Source: Dasypus novemcinctus (Eukaryota > Chordata > Mammalia > Cingulata > Dasypodidae). Taken from it: 64,000 bases of DNA. The stretch lies in contig NC_080677.1 in the NCBI RefSeq assembly GCF_030445035.2, positions 108,865,263 to 108,929,262 of the forward strand. The letters are read 5' to 3'. Below the pieces are notes generated by a model. It had not been told where the DNA came from, made no database searches, and worked only from the letters and a program-made list of their open reading frames with translations. This document shows positions 49,101 through 57,387 of this stretch, in pieces (position 1 is the first letter of the stretch; every line of letters starts with the position of its first letter). The position numbers and the translations under genes are program-made.

Positions 49101-52100
49101 GTCTACCCCACCATTGGAAAATGATTTTTTTTTTTTTTTAAGATACTGGAGCTGGAGATTGAATCTGGGACCTTGTAGGTAGGAAGCTGGAGCTCAACCA
49201 CTGAGACACATCAGCTCCCCTGAGTTGGTTTTTAGTTTTTTTAGTTTTTTGGTTTTTAAAAAAAAATTTTTTTTAGGAGGTACCAGGGACCAAACCCGGG
49301 ACCTCCCAGGTGAGAAGCAGGCACTCAACTGCTTGAGCCACATCTGCTCCCCAGAAAATGATTCTTAATACATGCCTGTTGGGGACTGTATTCTGTTCCT
49401 GACAAAAAGGCATGTTCAGGTTCCAACCCCTTGGTCCTGTGTGAACCCATCTATCCATTTGTAAATAAGACCTTTGAAGATGTTATTAGTTAAGGTGTAT
49501 CCAAACTGAATGAGGGTGGGCCTTAATCCCATAAATATTTTGGAATAAATATATTTATTATTAATCCAATAAATATATGCCTGAAGTCCATATAAGCAAT
49601 AGGATATTGGACAGGGGAAAGAAGCCAAGAGGAGCAGACAGAGGCTGAAAGTCAGTGGAATCCTGAAGAGAAAGGAGAAGATGTCACCATGATTGTTGCT
49701 ATGTGACAGAGAAGTATAGAGTATCACTGGCAGTCAGCCCCAGAGTGCCACAGTCTTTGGGAAGCAAGCATTGCCTTTCTGATGCCTCAGTTATGGACTT
49801 CTCCTCGCCTCAAAACCATGAGCCAAAAAATGCTGTTATTAAGCCACCCTACTGTATGGAATTTATTTTAGCAGTTGAGAAACTAAAATAGTTTTTGGTA
49901 ATGGAAAGAAGGGTGCTGCTATGACAAATACCAAAAAATTTGGAAATGACTTTGGAATTGGGTAATAGAAGTTGGAAGAATTGTGGAGTCTTGATAGAAA
50001 AAGTCTTGATTATTTTGAAGAGATTGTTGGTGAAAATATGGATGTTAAAGTTACTTCCAATGAGGACTTCAAAGGAAATGAAGAATGTGTTTTTGGGTAT
50101 TGGGAATGGCAGAGAACTTAGCAAAATTGTGTTCTATTGTTGGGTTGAAAGTAACTTGTAAGTTATGAACTTGGATATTTAGCTGAGGAGATTTTCAAGC
50201 TAAGTGGGGAAGGTACAGCCTGGTTTCTCCTTGCAGCTTATAGTAAAATGTCCTGCTGGGGTTCATACTTGTTTGGGTCCATGACTTTTGTTTCCCTTCC
50301 AATTTCTCATTTTTGAAATGGGGATATTTATCCTATGCCTGCCCCTCCATTGTTTATTAGAAGCAGACAATTTGTTTTCTATGTTTCACAGAAGATTTCC
50401 CTAGGACCATCCATATCCATACCTGATTTTGATGAGACACTGTACTTAGCATTGCTCTAAAATGGCTTAAGGCTTTTAGGATGTCACGATGGAATGAATG
50501 TATCTTGCATGTGGGAAGAGCATGTCTTGTATGGGATTGAATCATATCCCCCACAAAAGACATCCTTTGAAGATATTATTAAAGGTATGCCCAAAGTGAG
50601 TGAGGGTGGGCCTTAATCCAAATGGCCAAAGTCCTTATAAGCAAAGCAAATTGAGTACAGAAGGAGGAAGCCATGGGGAGCAGCCAGGAACTGAATGTCA
50701 ACGGAACCCAAAGAGAAAGGAGAGGACACCACCATATGCATTGCCATGTGATGGAAAAACCAAGAACCAAAGATCACCAGCAGTCAGCCCAGAACACTAC
50801 AGTCTCTGGGGAGAAAACATCTGCCTTGCCGATGCCTCAATTCTGGATTTCTCCTAGTCTGAAAACTGTGAACCAATAAAATCATGTTGCTAAGCCAGCC
50901 CATTATATGGTATTTATTTTAGCAGCTGGGAAACTAAGACAGTGCTTAAAAAAGGGCACTCAGGAACATGGCCCATGGAGGACATTACACATCAATCCTG
51001 GGAAAGGCAGCACTGCTGCTCAGGAAAGTCCTGGTAGACTCTTCCAAACAGCCAACTGGCCTCATCTTCTCTGGGACTTAAATTCACCTATGCCTGTTCC
51101 CTCTACCCCAGGAGTTGTCCGTCTTCTCTCTTCACTCTCCAAGACTTTACTACTCCTAGTGTGATCCTTGCACCAGCAGTTTCAGCATCACTTGGGAGCT
51201 TGTTAGGAAAGTCCTGGTAGACTCTTCCAAATAGCCAACTGGCCTCATCTTCTCTGGGACTTAAATTCACCTATGCCCGTTCCCTCTACCCCAGGGGTTG
51301 TCCATCTTCTCTCTTCACTTTCCAAGACTTTACTACTCCTAGTGTGATCCTTGCTCCAGCAGTTTCAGCATCACTTGGGAGCTTGTTAGAAAGGCAAACT
51401 CTCACACCACTCCCCAGATCTCCTGAACCAGAATCTTCATCTCAGTACTATCCCTGGGTGATTTGTGGTACATTAAAGTTTGAGAAACAGTAGTCTCAGA
51501 TACTTTCGAACCTGGGAAATTCTGTGCTTCTGGCTGGACCACTTTACTTTCTAGAAGGGCCACCATATCACCAGGGCCCATACTGTGCACTCTCATAGGC
51601 ACATGCCCAAATACCTGCATACACATACCCTCTCTTGGGCAAAATATACCTGGGCTGGAGTTGCTCAAGGCAGTAAGGATGTGTCTGGGGCATTCTTCCA
51701 GGCTGTAGTTGCCCCAGTGACCTGCTATTTGATACCTGGTTCTTCTTCCCAGTTCAGTACTGGAGGTTCTCAGCGCCCAGGTATCTGGATCGACACTGGA
51801 ATTCATGCCCGGGAGTGGATCACCCACGCCACCGGCATCTGGACTGCCAACGAGGTCAGTAAGGGCCTGCAGCTGAAGGGTGGCCACGATGGGGGCTTCA
51901 TCTGGGAGGGGCTGCTCCACTATTTAAGGGCACCATCAGGTGAAAAATTATACTTAGCTCATTTAAATTCAGGGTGCTCAGTGCACTCTTGTTTAGAACA
52001 GCAACCATGTGCTCTGGCCCATGTGTATTCTTTGCCTTCTAGTTGTTTAAAATCCAAGTCTTTAAAAAATGCTGCACCAAGGGTGTACCTGATGACCCAA

Positions 52101-55100
52101 TGGCACCCTGCCCTGTAGCCACAGACTGTGCACATGCTCTGCTCCACTTCTGAGGAGAGCACACGAGCCACCCATCCCTCACCCTGGTCCCACTTCCTCC
52201 TTTCTTGCAGATTGTCAGTAAATATGGCAAAGACTGTGTCCTGACCGACATACTGAACAGCATGGACATCTTCTTGGAGATCGTCACCAACCCTGATGGG
52301 TTTGCTTTTACCCACAGCATGGTGAGGGCTCCTGGGGATGGCTAGCAGAAGAGGATGCGAGGTCAGCTGGTGGGGTGGGGTGGAGGAAAATTCACTGTAG
52401 CCTGAGGGAGTGGGTGAGGCCAGGCTTCCTGGAGGCTGGTCAGGTGCAGGGGGTCCTTGCAGAAAGCATCACTGCATCGCTGAGGGCCAGGAAGACTGCT
52501 CAAATACACAGCTGTGATTCTTGCCCTCCCGCCTCCTTGCTGCTGCTTGGGGAAGGCCACTGTTGGCAGTCTGACTGCAGCCTTGACCCAGCCTCATGTC
52601 AGCCACATCCTGTCCTAGAGATTCCTTCCCTTTGCTCCTCCACCAGTTCCCTCTTCATAGGCCAGGCTGTCAGGAAGAGCTTCCACCCTGGGGGATGGGC
52701 CAGATAATGAGGCCACCTGACCTGGGCTTTCTCAGAACCGCTTGTGGCGAAAGAACAAGTCCGTCAGACCTGGAATCTTCTGCGTTGGCGTGGATCTCAA
52801 CAGGAACTGGAAGTCAGGTTTTGGAGGTATGGCAACCTGCTGGACCTGTGGGCAGGACTGGAGAAGGAATTGTTGGTCCTTGGCAGGTTGTCCCACACAG
52901 TCAGATGACACTGATTCATGACCTGGGAGGCATGGGGCCTTGTAAAATATGAGTGAGTAATGTCCAGGGACAGGCAAACATGTGCCTAGACGGGCTGTGG
53001 GCTGTCGGGAAAGTTGCACATGTGTGTAAATGTACATATCTAAGCCCTCAAGGGAGCCCCCACCTCCTGAAATGGGAACAAACTGCAAGGGTCAAATCCT
53101 AAATATGACAGAGAAAGGCTTAAGGAAGTACAAGGTGGCCTTGCTGATTGTTCAATACCCAGGGTTATGATGTTCCCAGAATATTCCTAGCCCTTTCTCG
53201 AAGGAAGCATACCACAAGAAAATGCCTCTCAGTTCATTCCCTGAGTACTGTTACCTGAATTTTGCCCTTTGAATAATCCAGAAAAATAGCTTAAATACAG
53301 AATGGGCCACTTCCTTATCATCAAAGCTGACTTTCCCAAGCCTCATTTTTATTTTTGACTTGATTGCTTTATAATCCTGGGCTGATAGGCTGGTGCGTAT
53401 CTGCATGGCTGCATGATCCCAAGGAGGAGTTTTTTCTCCTGAGCTTCTTGGTTTCTTCCCTGATCGTCTTTCTCTCCATGCCAGGGAAAAGGGACTAGAT
53501 GGGGAAACTACAGCATCTAGAATTCCCAGAGAATGGTATGTGGGTGCTGGGAATGTACTATTTGATGTGTGGGATCCTTCAGAGTCAGGGGTCACAAGGA
53601 CAACTCATGGCCTCAAGGGTGGCATGGTCTGGTTCCACAGGGGACAGTGTCATTGCTCTTGAAAAGCAAATCCACAGGATGGTGGTCAAACCAAAGAGAG
53701 AGCACATTCTAGATCTGGATGCCCATTGGATGCCCATTGTTGTGAAAACCTGGTTTCTTTGGGTCTGATCTCACTGAAAAATAAGGATGCTTCTGAGGCA
53801 TCTAGAACAAGGCCTCAGCTCAAAATGTGGGGGTTGCCTGAGGATCTGGGCTCCCGTAGGTAGCGGCTTATGCAAGGGACATGACCACGCAAAAACAGGC
53901 ATTTCTACCTCCACATGACCAGTTGCTTGCCCTCGTTGGGCATCTAAGTAGGCCACTTAGAAGTGACCGAAGTGAATGTCCCTGAACCCCAAGATAGCCT
54001 GGCTTGTAGATAGACAAATGTCCTCTTAAAGAAAATAACTTATGTGGGTTTCTCCACATGAAAAAATACATGGTATATATGCCATGTAAAAAATTTTTTT
54101 GGAAAAAAGAATGAACAACCCAGGGGTGGGGGAAGGTCCCATAATCCCACTACCCATGATGACTGCTTTTAATAATTTACCTTATCCTTCCAGAGATATC
54201 CCCTAGTTACATTTCTAGGAAAGGCAAAATAAATAGCTAAGGAATCCATTAGCAGGTACTTGTGAACCATGTAGGCTCAGATGGCCTTGACTGTCAAAGA
54301 GAAGTGGGCAGCTAATTCCTGTTTGGGCAAGGGAAGATCAGTTCACTCTGCTTAGCTCAAACCAGAGCAAACGGCCTGAAGTGTTTCTCCATATTTGGGC
54401 AAAGCCACCTGGCCGTTAGCAGGGGAACAGCTTTCTGTGCGTAGGCTGCAAACGCAGACAAAGCTTTCAGCGTCCCCTGCTCTGCTCATCTGTTTCTATT
54501 TGTCATTCATCAAGTGTAGCAGGTGCAGAAGCTCTGGGCAGACACAACACACAGGGCCACTGTGAGCCGGGCAGACTCCCTCCTCACCCCCTTGTTCTCT
54601 GCAGGCTCATCCCCTTCTGAACAACCCCCTCACCCCCCGCGAGGACCCACAAACCCAGAGGGGATGTGCTCCTCCATGACAGAGCTGCCTCCATGCCTGC
54701 AGGTGGCCAGAAATAGCCTGTGTCTGGGCTGGTGACTCAGGCAGGGAGATTTTGTTTATGGTTTTATTACTGCCTTAATTTAATTACTGCATAATGAGTC
54801 ATCTGTAGATCACCCCTGCCTTCATACTCGGGGAGGACTGGTTTGCCACATTTCTAGAGTGGTCTGAACTGGTCTGCTGGCTAGCCCATCAGTGCCCAGC
54901 TAGCCTACTGCCCCAGGAGTCAGCTTGGGTGCTCTAGCTTCAGAAGTCGGGGTGGTCCCTGGCCTCTGGACCAGGCTCATGTGCAGCCATTTCAAGGAGG
55001 AGGAGCAAGAGAAGGAGCCGAAATGACTCTTTCCAAATGTGTCCTTAACCCATGAATCTTGACCAACCCAGCTCAACCCTCCAAGATATGGCCCTGGGAG

Positions 55101-57387
55101 AGGGGGAGGGATGCAGAAGAGGGAGGAAAGAGGGAGAAAAGGGATATGGAATGAAGAATCTAGGAGGAGATTAGAACAAATTAAACTTGTGGAAAAAAAA
55201 ATAGAAGCACAGCTTGTCTTTGCCCTCTCCACCAACTTAGTTTCCCAAGAATTTTTAAAGACGTCTTTGGTTCCCTGACAAGTCTTGCACAATTATGGGG
55301 ATCAGTTCTCTCTTTTCCTGGCCCCCAATTCCATGGAACTCCTGGGGCCACAGCCACAGCAAAGCTTGAGCAGACACCAAGTGGAGCTCTCGGCTGATGG
55401 TGAAATCAAGTCTTCCCCATGGTGGTAGAGGGTCAGCATGAGAAGAAGGGTCAGCACAGAGGAGTCCCTGCTCGGTAAAGGAAACTGGGTTTGGGACAGA
55501 GACCTAGGGTTTCCTCTGGATGCAACTTCTGAAGCAGGCCTGCCTTTCTAATGGAACCATGGTTAGGACTTAACCAGAGGAGAAGCCAAGGGAACTCCCT
55601 GCCCAGCTGCTGAGCTGCTGACTCGTGGTGTGGCTGGACTTCTCGGTTGTATTAGACTAGGGTATTCAATAGGAACAAGTACCTTCCCAAATCTCACTGG
55701 CTTAATACCATAAGAGTTAATATTTCCACGTACGCGAAGTCCCCTGTGGGTAGGTAACTTTCCTTGGCAGCTCTCTTCCAACAGTGGGAGAGAGTTCTTT
55801 GCTTCCAGCCACACAGAATAGAGTGTGGAGAACTCACACACTCTCTTAAACCAGAAGTGACTCATTATTTCTGCTCACATTTCCCTTGATCGGACTTAGT
55901 CACATGGCTTCAACCAAATTGCAAAGGAGGCGGGGGGGGGGGGAGGGGGAAATGTAGGAGAACCCATGAATATTTTGCAAACATTCAGCATTTCTGCCCC
56001 TCTTGGGAATTCTAACCCTTTGAGTGGCTTTATATTAACTTCCAGGGAATGGTTCCAACAACAACCCCTGCTCAGAGACTTATCACGGGCCTGCTCCTCA
56101 GTCAGAGCCAGAGGTGGCTGCCATTGTGAACTTCATCACAGACCATGGGAACATCAAGGCCCTGATCTCCATTCACAGCTACTCTCAGATGCTCATGTAC
56201 CCTTACGGCCACTCTCTGGAGCCTGTTTCAAACAATGAGGAGTTGGTGAGTTTGACGTTGAGGGTTTGAGGAAGGAGAGAGGAGGCCTCTCCCTGGGACA
56301 GACTCTTATTCTGAGAACAAGGGTCTAGACCCGTAGACTCCATGGCAGGGAGATGGTGTGTGTGTGTGTGTGTGTGTATAGGGGGTTTTGGCGCTCTCAC
56401 ATGTGATCAAGTTCAACGCCGGAGGTGTTATGCTCCCTCTTCATGAGAGAGTGTGCACTTTCGACATCTAGGACTCTAAAGTTCATGCGTCTCACCAGCT
56501 GGTGAGGGGTGGGTGTGGGGGAAGCCACTTGGGACCTGGCCTCTTACCCTCTGGATGTGATCTCACAGTTCCAACTTGCCAAGGATGCAGTGAAGGCCCT
56601 GTATGAGGTCCACGGGATCGAATACATTTATGGCAGCATCAGCACCACCCTCTGTGAGTGAGCCTTCCCTGGTCACTATTTCAGCTCTCACAGCCACCTC
56701 GGGCTGGGCGGGTGCAGGAGCTAAGGTGACTGGCAGACCTGGTCCACCAAGGGCGGTAGTGTAGACCTAGCAGGCCTGTGCCACTGCTGATCCCACATCT
56801 GGGTAGATAGGGAGATGGTGGTATCCCAGACAGCTGCTGCTTTGCTGCTTTAAAGGCACAGCTCCCAGTGCTAAGTGCCTTGAGGGAAAAGGCCCTAAGC
56901 CTGGCACCCTCAAGGGGTTTTCTTTTTGCTGAAGTAGAGAATGGGCTGTGTGGGTGAGGAGGGCAGGTGGGCCTGCGCCCAGAAGCTGGGCCTTGGGTGG
57001 GTGGGAGTTTGACCCCCAGGACCCACTCTCCACTCGGGATACCTCTATTCCCTGTGGCCACACCTCACCCTGCATTTTTTGGCCTGCTCGTTTCCAGATG
57101 TGGCCAGCGGGATCACTGTAGATTGGGCCTACGACAGCGGCATCAAGTACGCTTTCAGCTTCGAGCTCCGGGACACTGGGCACTATGGCTTCCTGCTGCC
57201 GGCCGCTCAGATCGTCCCCACGGCCCAGGAGACGTGGATGGCGATTCGGACCATCATGGAGCACACTCTGAATCACCCCTACGAGCCGCGGCAGAGCCAA
57301 AGGGCTTTGTCTTCCTCGCCAAGGCCAGGGGTGGGCCTCCTCCTGAAACCCAAGTTATGCGTCCCACTCCCCACACCCCTGCCCTGA
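37088..57387 (+). CDS. CPA5: Carboxypeptidase A5 precursor, 11 coding exons
   Basis: Secreted-type M14A zinc metallocarboxypeptidase that removes C-terminal hydrophobic residues. Exons: 37088-37179, 37826-37907, 38953-39087, 47248-47346, 48485-48586, 51753-51854, 52211-52321, 52736-52826, 56046-56245, 56569-56653, 57098-57387. All introns are GT-AG and the joined frame is open for 462 codons. Residues 1-25 are a signal peptide, about 26-121 the activation propeptide (basic site KSRRLER at 115-121), then the catalytic domain. With a bovine CPA offset of 119: zinc ligands H188, E191, H315; substrate-binding R190, R243, R246, N263, R264; Y367; catalytic base E389; disulfide C257-C280; pocket residue 255 is V374, fitting A-type specificity. 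It matches human CPA5 (436 aa, from memory) far better than CPA1/2/4. Odd points: initiator shifted by 8 codons and a 34-residue C-terminal extension after NHPY. No frameshift or missing key residue, so likely functional. Confidence 0.95.
37370..37510. repeat. hAT-like relic in CPA5 intron 1
   Basis: 'cagagttcttaatctggggt' at the left and 'ttcctcagactctttaaa' at the right resemble an old hAT-derived repeat. No clear target duplication. Confidence 0.5.
37826..37907 (+). CDS. CPA5: CPA5 coding exon 2 (propeptide)
   Basis: Starts after ...tttccag and ends before gtgagg. The first base completes Gly31, then [11 protein letters not shown] and LEGLRPQK follow, through residue 58. It is the first part of the activation domain and matches CPA5 closely. 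A longer open frame runs through it into both flanking introns but is not a separate gene. Confidence 0.92.
38953..39087 (+). CDS. CPA5: CPA5 coding exon 3 (propeptide)
   Basis: A 135-bp phase-0 exon, residues 59-103, between ...gtgaccag and gtaagg. It opens [20 protein letters not shown] and ends MIKDIQ, the central part of the CPA activation domain. The next intron is the longest of the gene, about 8.2 kb. Confidence 0.93.
41290..41840 (-). repeat. Antisense L2 relic in CPA5 intron 3
   Basis: Begins with the L2 3' end in antisense ('ctactgtgtgctgagcattgg') and continues with 'ggtttggattttatcctg' and 'gacacgatcagatttgc', which fit antisense L2. The open frames here are not genes. Confidence 0.6.
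41960..42110. repeat. Unclassified ancient repeat, copy 1
   Basis: 'ctgattacaaaattaataaa', 'gataatttggaaaataggc', 'cacccatgctcctaccatc'. The same sentence-like order recurs at 45690-46010 and 54050-54210, so this is an old interspersed family; I cannot name it with confidence. Confidence 0.5.
42090..43525 (+). repeat. Sense L2 relic, about 1.4 kb, in CPA5 intron 3
   Basis: Progresses through 'tagactccagacttgtatg' and 'ggaccccaaacttcacaag', 'caatgactgcccaactcaaa' and the typical end 'agtgcccagcacatagcg' with 'tcaacaaatgcttgtttgctg'. It faces the antisense L2 at 41290-41840. Coding remnants are fully decayed. Confidence 0.75.
43885..44110 (-). repeat. Antisense MIR with an (atc)n microsatellite
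   Basis: A (cat)n run at about 43889-43916 is followed by antisense MIR ('catgccaggcaatgctctaag', 'ttatgatggggaaactgag', 'aagttagtaatgtgcccagg' in form). Confidence 0.8.
45690..46010. repeat. Unclassified ancient repeat, copy 2
   Basis: 'gcaaaaatgtgaaaatagag', 'cgggtattattaacattttg', then 'ccctatgcttagaagg'. Same family pattern as 41960-42110. Confidence 0.45.
46030..46210 (+). repeat. Sense MIR in CPA5 intron 3
   Basis: 'gatatctgggttcttacttc', 'ctctgccacttagtagctt', 'ctggctgccttatctttata', 'agatgagatactgagg', the order of the MIR consensus. Confidence 0.65.
46870..47050 (-). repeat. Antisense MIR in CPA5 intron 3
   Basis: 'acagtttatcctatgaggtg', 'cagttttcaggctgaggaaa', 'tatacagcaatctagtggc', the antisense MIR order. 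Confidence 0.65.
47248..47346 (+). CDS. CPA5: CPA5 coding exon 4 (activation-cleavage region)
   Basis: A 99-bp phase-0 exon, residues 104-136, between ...cttctag and gtaggt. It encodes the end of the prosegment with the basic activation stretch KSRRLERS (115-122) and the start of the mature enzyme, [12 protein letters not shown], equivalent to FNYATYHTLEE in CPA1. Confidence 0.94.
48485..48586 (+). CDS. CPA5: CPA5 coding exon 5 (mature N-terminal region)
   Basis: A 102-bp phase-0 exon, residues 137-170, between ...tccttccag and gtaaat. It carries IYNWIDGF and [18 protein letters not shown], the conserved strand region before the zinc site, with a possible sequon NRS. Confidence 0.94.
49127..49353 (-). 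mobile_element. Dimeric DAS-related SINE in CPA5 intron 5
   Basis: Antisense monomers at 49140-49217 ('ggagattgaatctgggacc', 'ccactgagacacatcagc') and 49275-49350 ('ggaccaaacccgggacctcc', 'gcttgagccacatctgctcc'). Target duplication gaaaatgatt at 49117-49126 and 49354-49363. Confidence 0.88.
49377..50941 (+). mobile_element. MaLR-type retroelement with two LTRs and short internal region
   Basis: The 5' LTR at about 49377-49890 and 3' LTR at about 50528-50941 share the order 'tgaagatgttattagttaagg' / 'tgaagatattattaaagg', 'gagggtgggccttaatcc', 'gaggagcagacagaggctg' / 'ggggagcagccaggaactg', and a common end 'tttattttagcagttgagaaact'. The 637-bp internal region ('ggaaatgactttggaattgg', 'gagattttcaagctaagtgg') matches the non-coding internal sequence of MaLR elements as I recall it. 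The LTRs differ by indels (514 vs 414 bp), so the insertion is old. No clear target duplication. It is in intron 5 of CPA5 in sense orientation. Confidence 0.75.
51022..51387 (+). repeat. 183-bp tandem duplication containing a MER5A piece
   Basis: Units 51022-51204 and 51205-51387 differ at only a handful of positions. Each ends with 'agcagtttcagcatcacttg' and 'gggagcttgttag', the start of a MER5-type relic that continues once to about 51490 ('taaagtttgagaaacagtag'). The breakpoints share aggaaagtcctgg. Confidence 0.93.
51753..51854 (+). CDS. CPA5: CPA5 coding exon 6 (zinc-site HxxE motif)
   Basis: A 102-bp phase-0 exon, residues 171-204, between ...cttcccag and gtcagt. It contains [17 protein letters not shown]188 and E191 are the first two zinc ligands and R190 corresponds to Arg71 of bovine CPA. 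The motif is intact. Confidence 0.96.
52211..52321 (+). CDS. CPA5: CPA5 coding exon 7
   Basis: A 111-bp phase-0 exon, residues 205-241, between ...ttcttgcag and gtgagg. It encodes [18 protein letters not shown] and the conserved [13 protein letters not shown] strand and loop of M14A carboxypeptidases. Confidence 0.95.
52736..52826 (+). CDS. CPA5: CPA5 coding exon 8 (substrate-binding arginines)
   Basis: Residues 242-271 plus one base of Gly272, between ...ctttctcag and gtatgg. NRLWRKN gives R243 and R246 (Arg124 and Arg127 of bovine CPA); GVDLNRNW gives N263 and R264 (Asn144 and Arg145), which bind the substrate carboxylate. C257 is the first disulfide cysteine. Confidence 0.95.
52827..56045. 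other. CPA5 intron 8, with old repeats
   Basis: 54050-54210 is a third copy of the unclassified repeat of 41960 ('cataatcccactacccatg'). 55640-55970 resembles an antisense MLT-like LTR ('gaagtgactcattatttctg', 'gtcacatggcttcaacc'), ending in a G-rich run at 55931-55947. 54720-54850 is an AT-rich non-repeat segment with an AP-1-like tgagtcat. No extra exon. Confidence 0.5.
56046..56245 (+). CDS. CPA5: CPA5 coding exon 9 (third zinc ligand)
   Basis: The first two bases complete Gly272 and the exon runs to residue 338, between ...aacttccag and gtgagt. It carries NPCSETYHG (C280, second disulfide cysteine) and [14 protein letters not shown], where H315 is the third zinc ligand (His196 of bovine CPA). 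Confidence 0.95.
56356..56378. repeat. (TG)n microsatellite in CPA5 intron 9
   Basis: About eleven TG units between two exons, at gtgtgtgtgtgtgtgtgtg. Confidence 0.9.
56569..56653 (+). CDS. CPA5: CPA5 coding exon 10
   Basis: Residues 339-366 plus the first base of Tyr367, between ...tctcacag and gtgagt. It encodes [26 protein letters not shown]. The codon of catalytic Tyr367 (Tyr248 in bovine numbering) is split by the next intron. Confidence 0.94.
57098..57387 (+). CDS. CPA5: CPA5 coding exon 11 with extended C-terminus
   Basis: Starts after ...gtttccag, completes Tyr367 and continues VASGITVDW (V374 is the specificity-pocket residue) and [11 protein letters not shown] (E389 is the catalytic base). 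The family C-terminus TLNHPY is reached at residue 428, but the next codon is GAG rather than a stop. The frame stays open for 34 more codons, Pro/Ser/Arg/Leu-rich, to TGA at 57385-57387. The extension shows no domain I recognise and may simply be translated former 3' UTR. Confidence 0.93.

Noticed and set aside
51402-52315. Overlapping 118-177-codon frames on both strands around exons 6 and 7
   Set aside because: Shadows or read-through of CPA5 exons into introns; splice sites and family alignment define the true exons.
37088-57387. CPA5 being a pseudogene
   Set aside because: No frameshift or premature stop, all GT-AG junctions in phase, and all zinc, substrate and disulfide residues are present.
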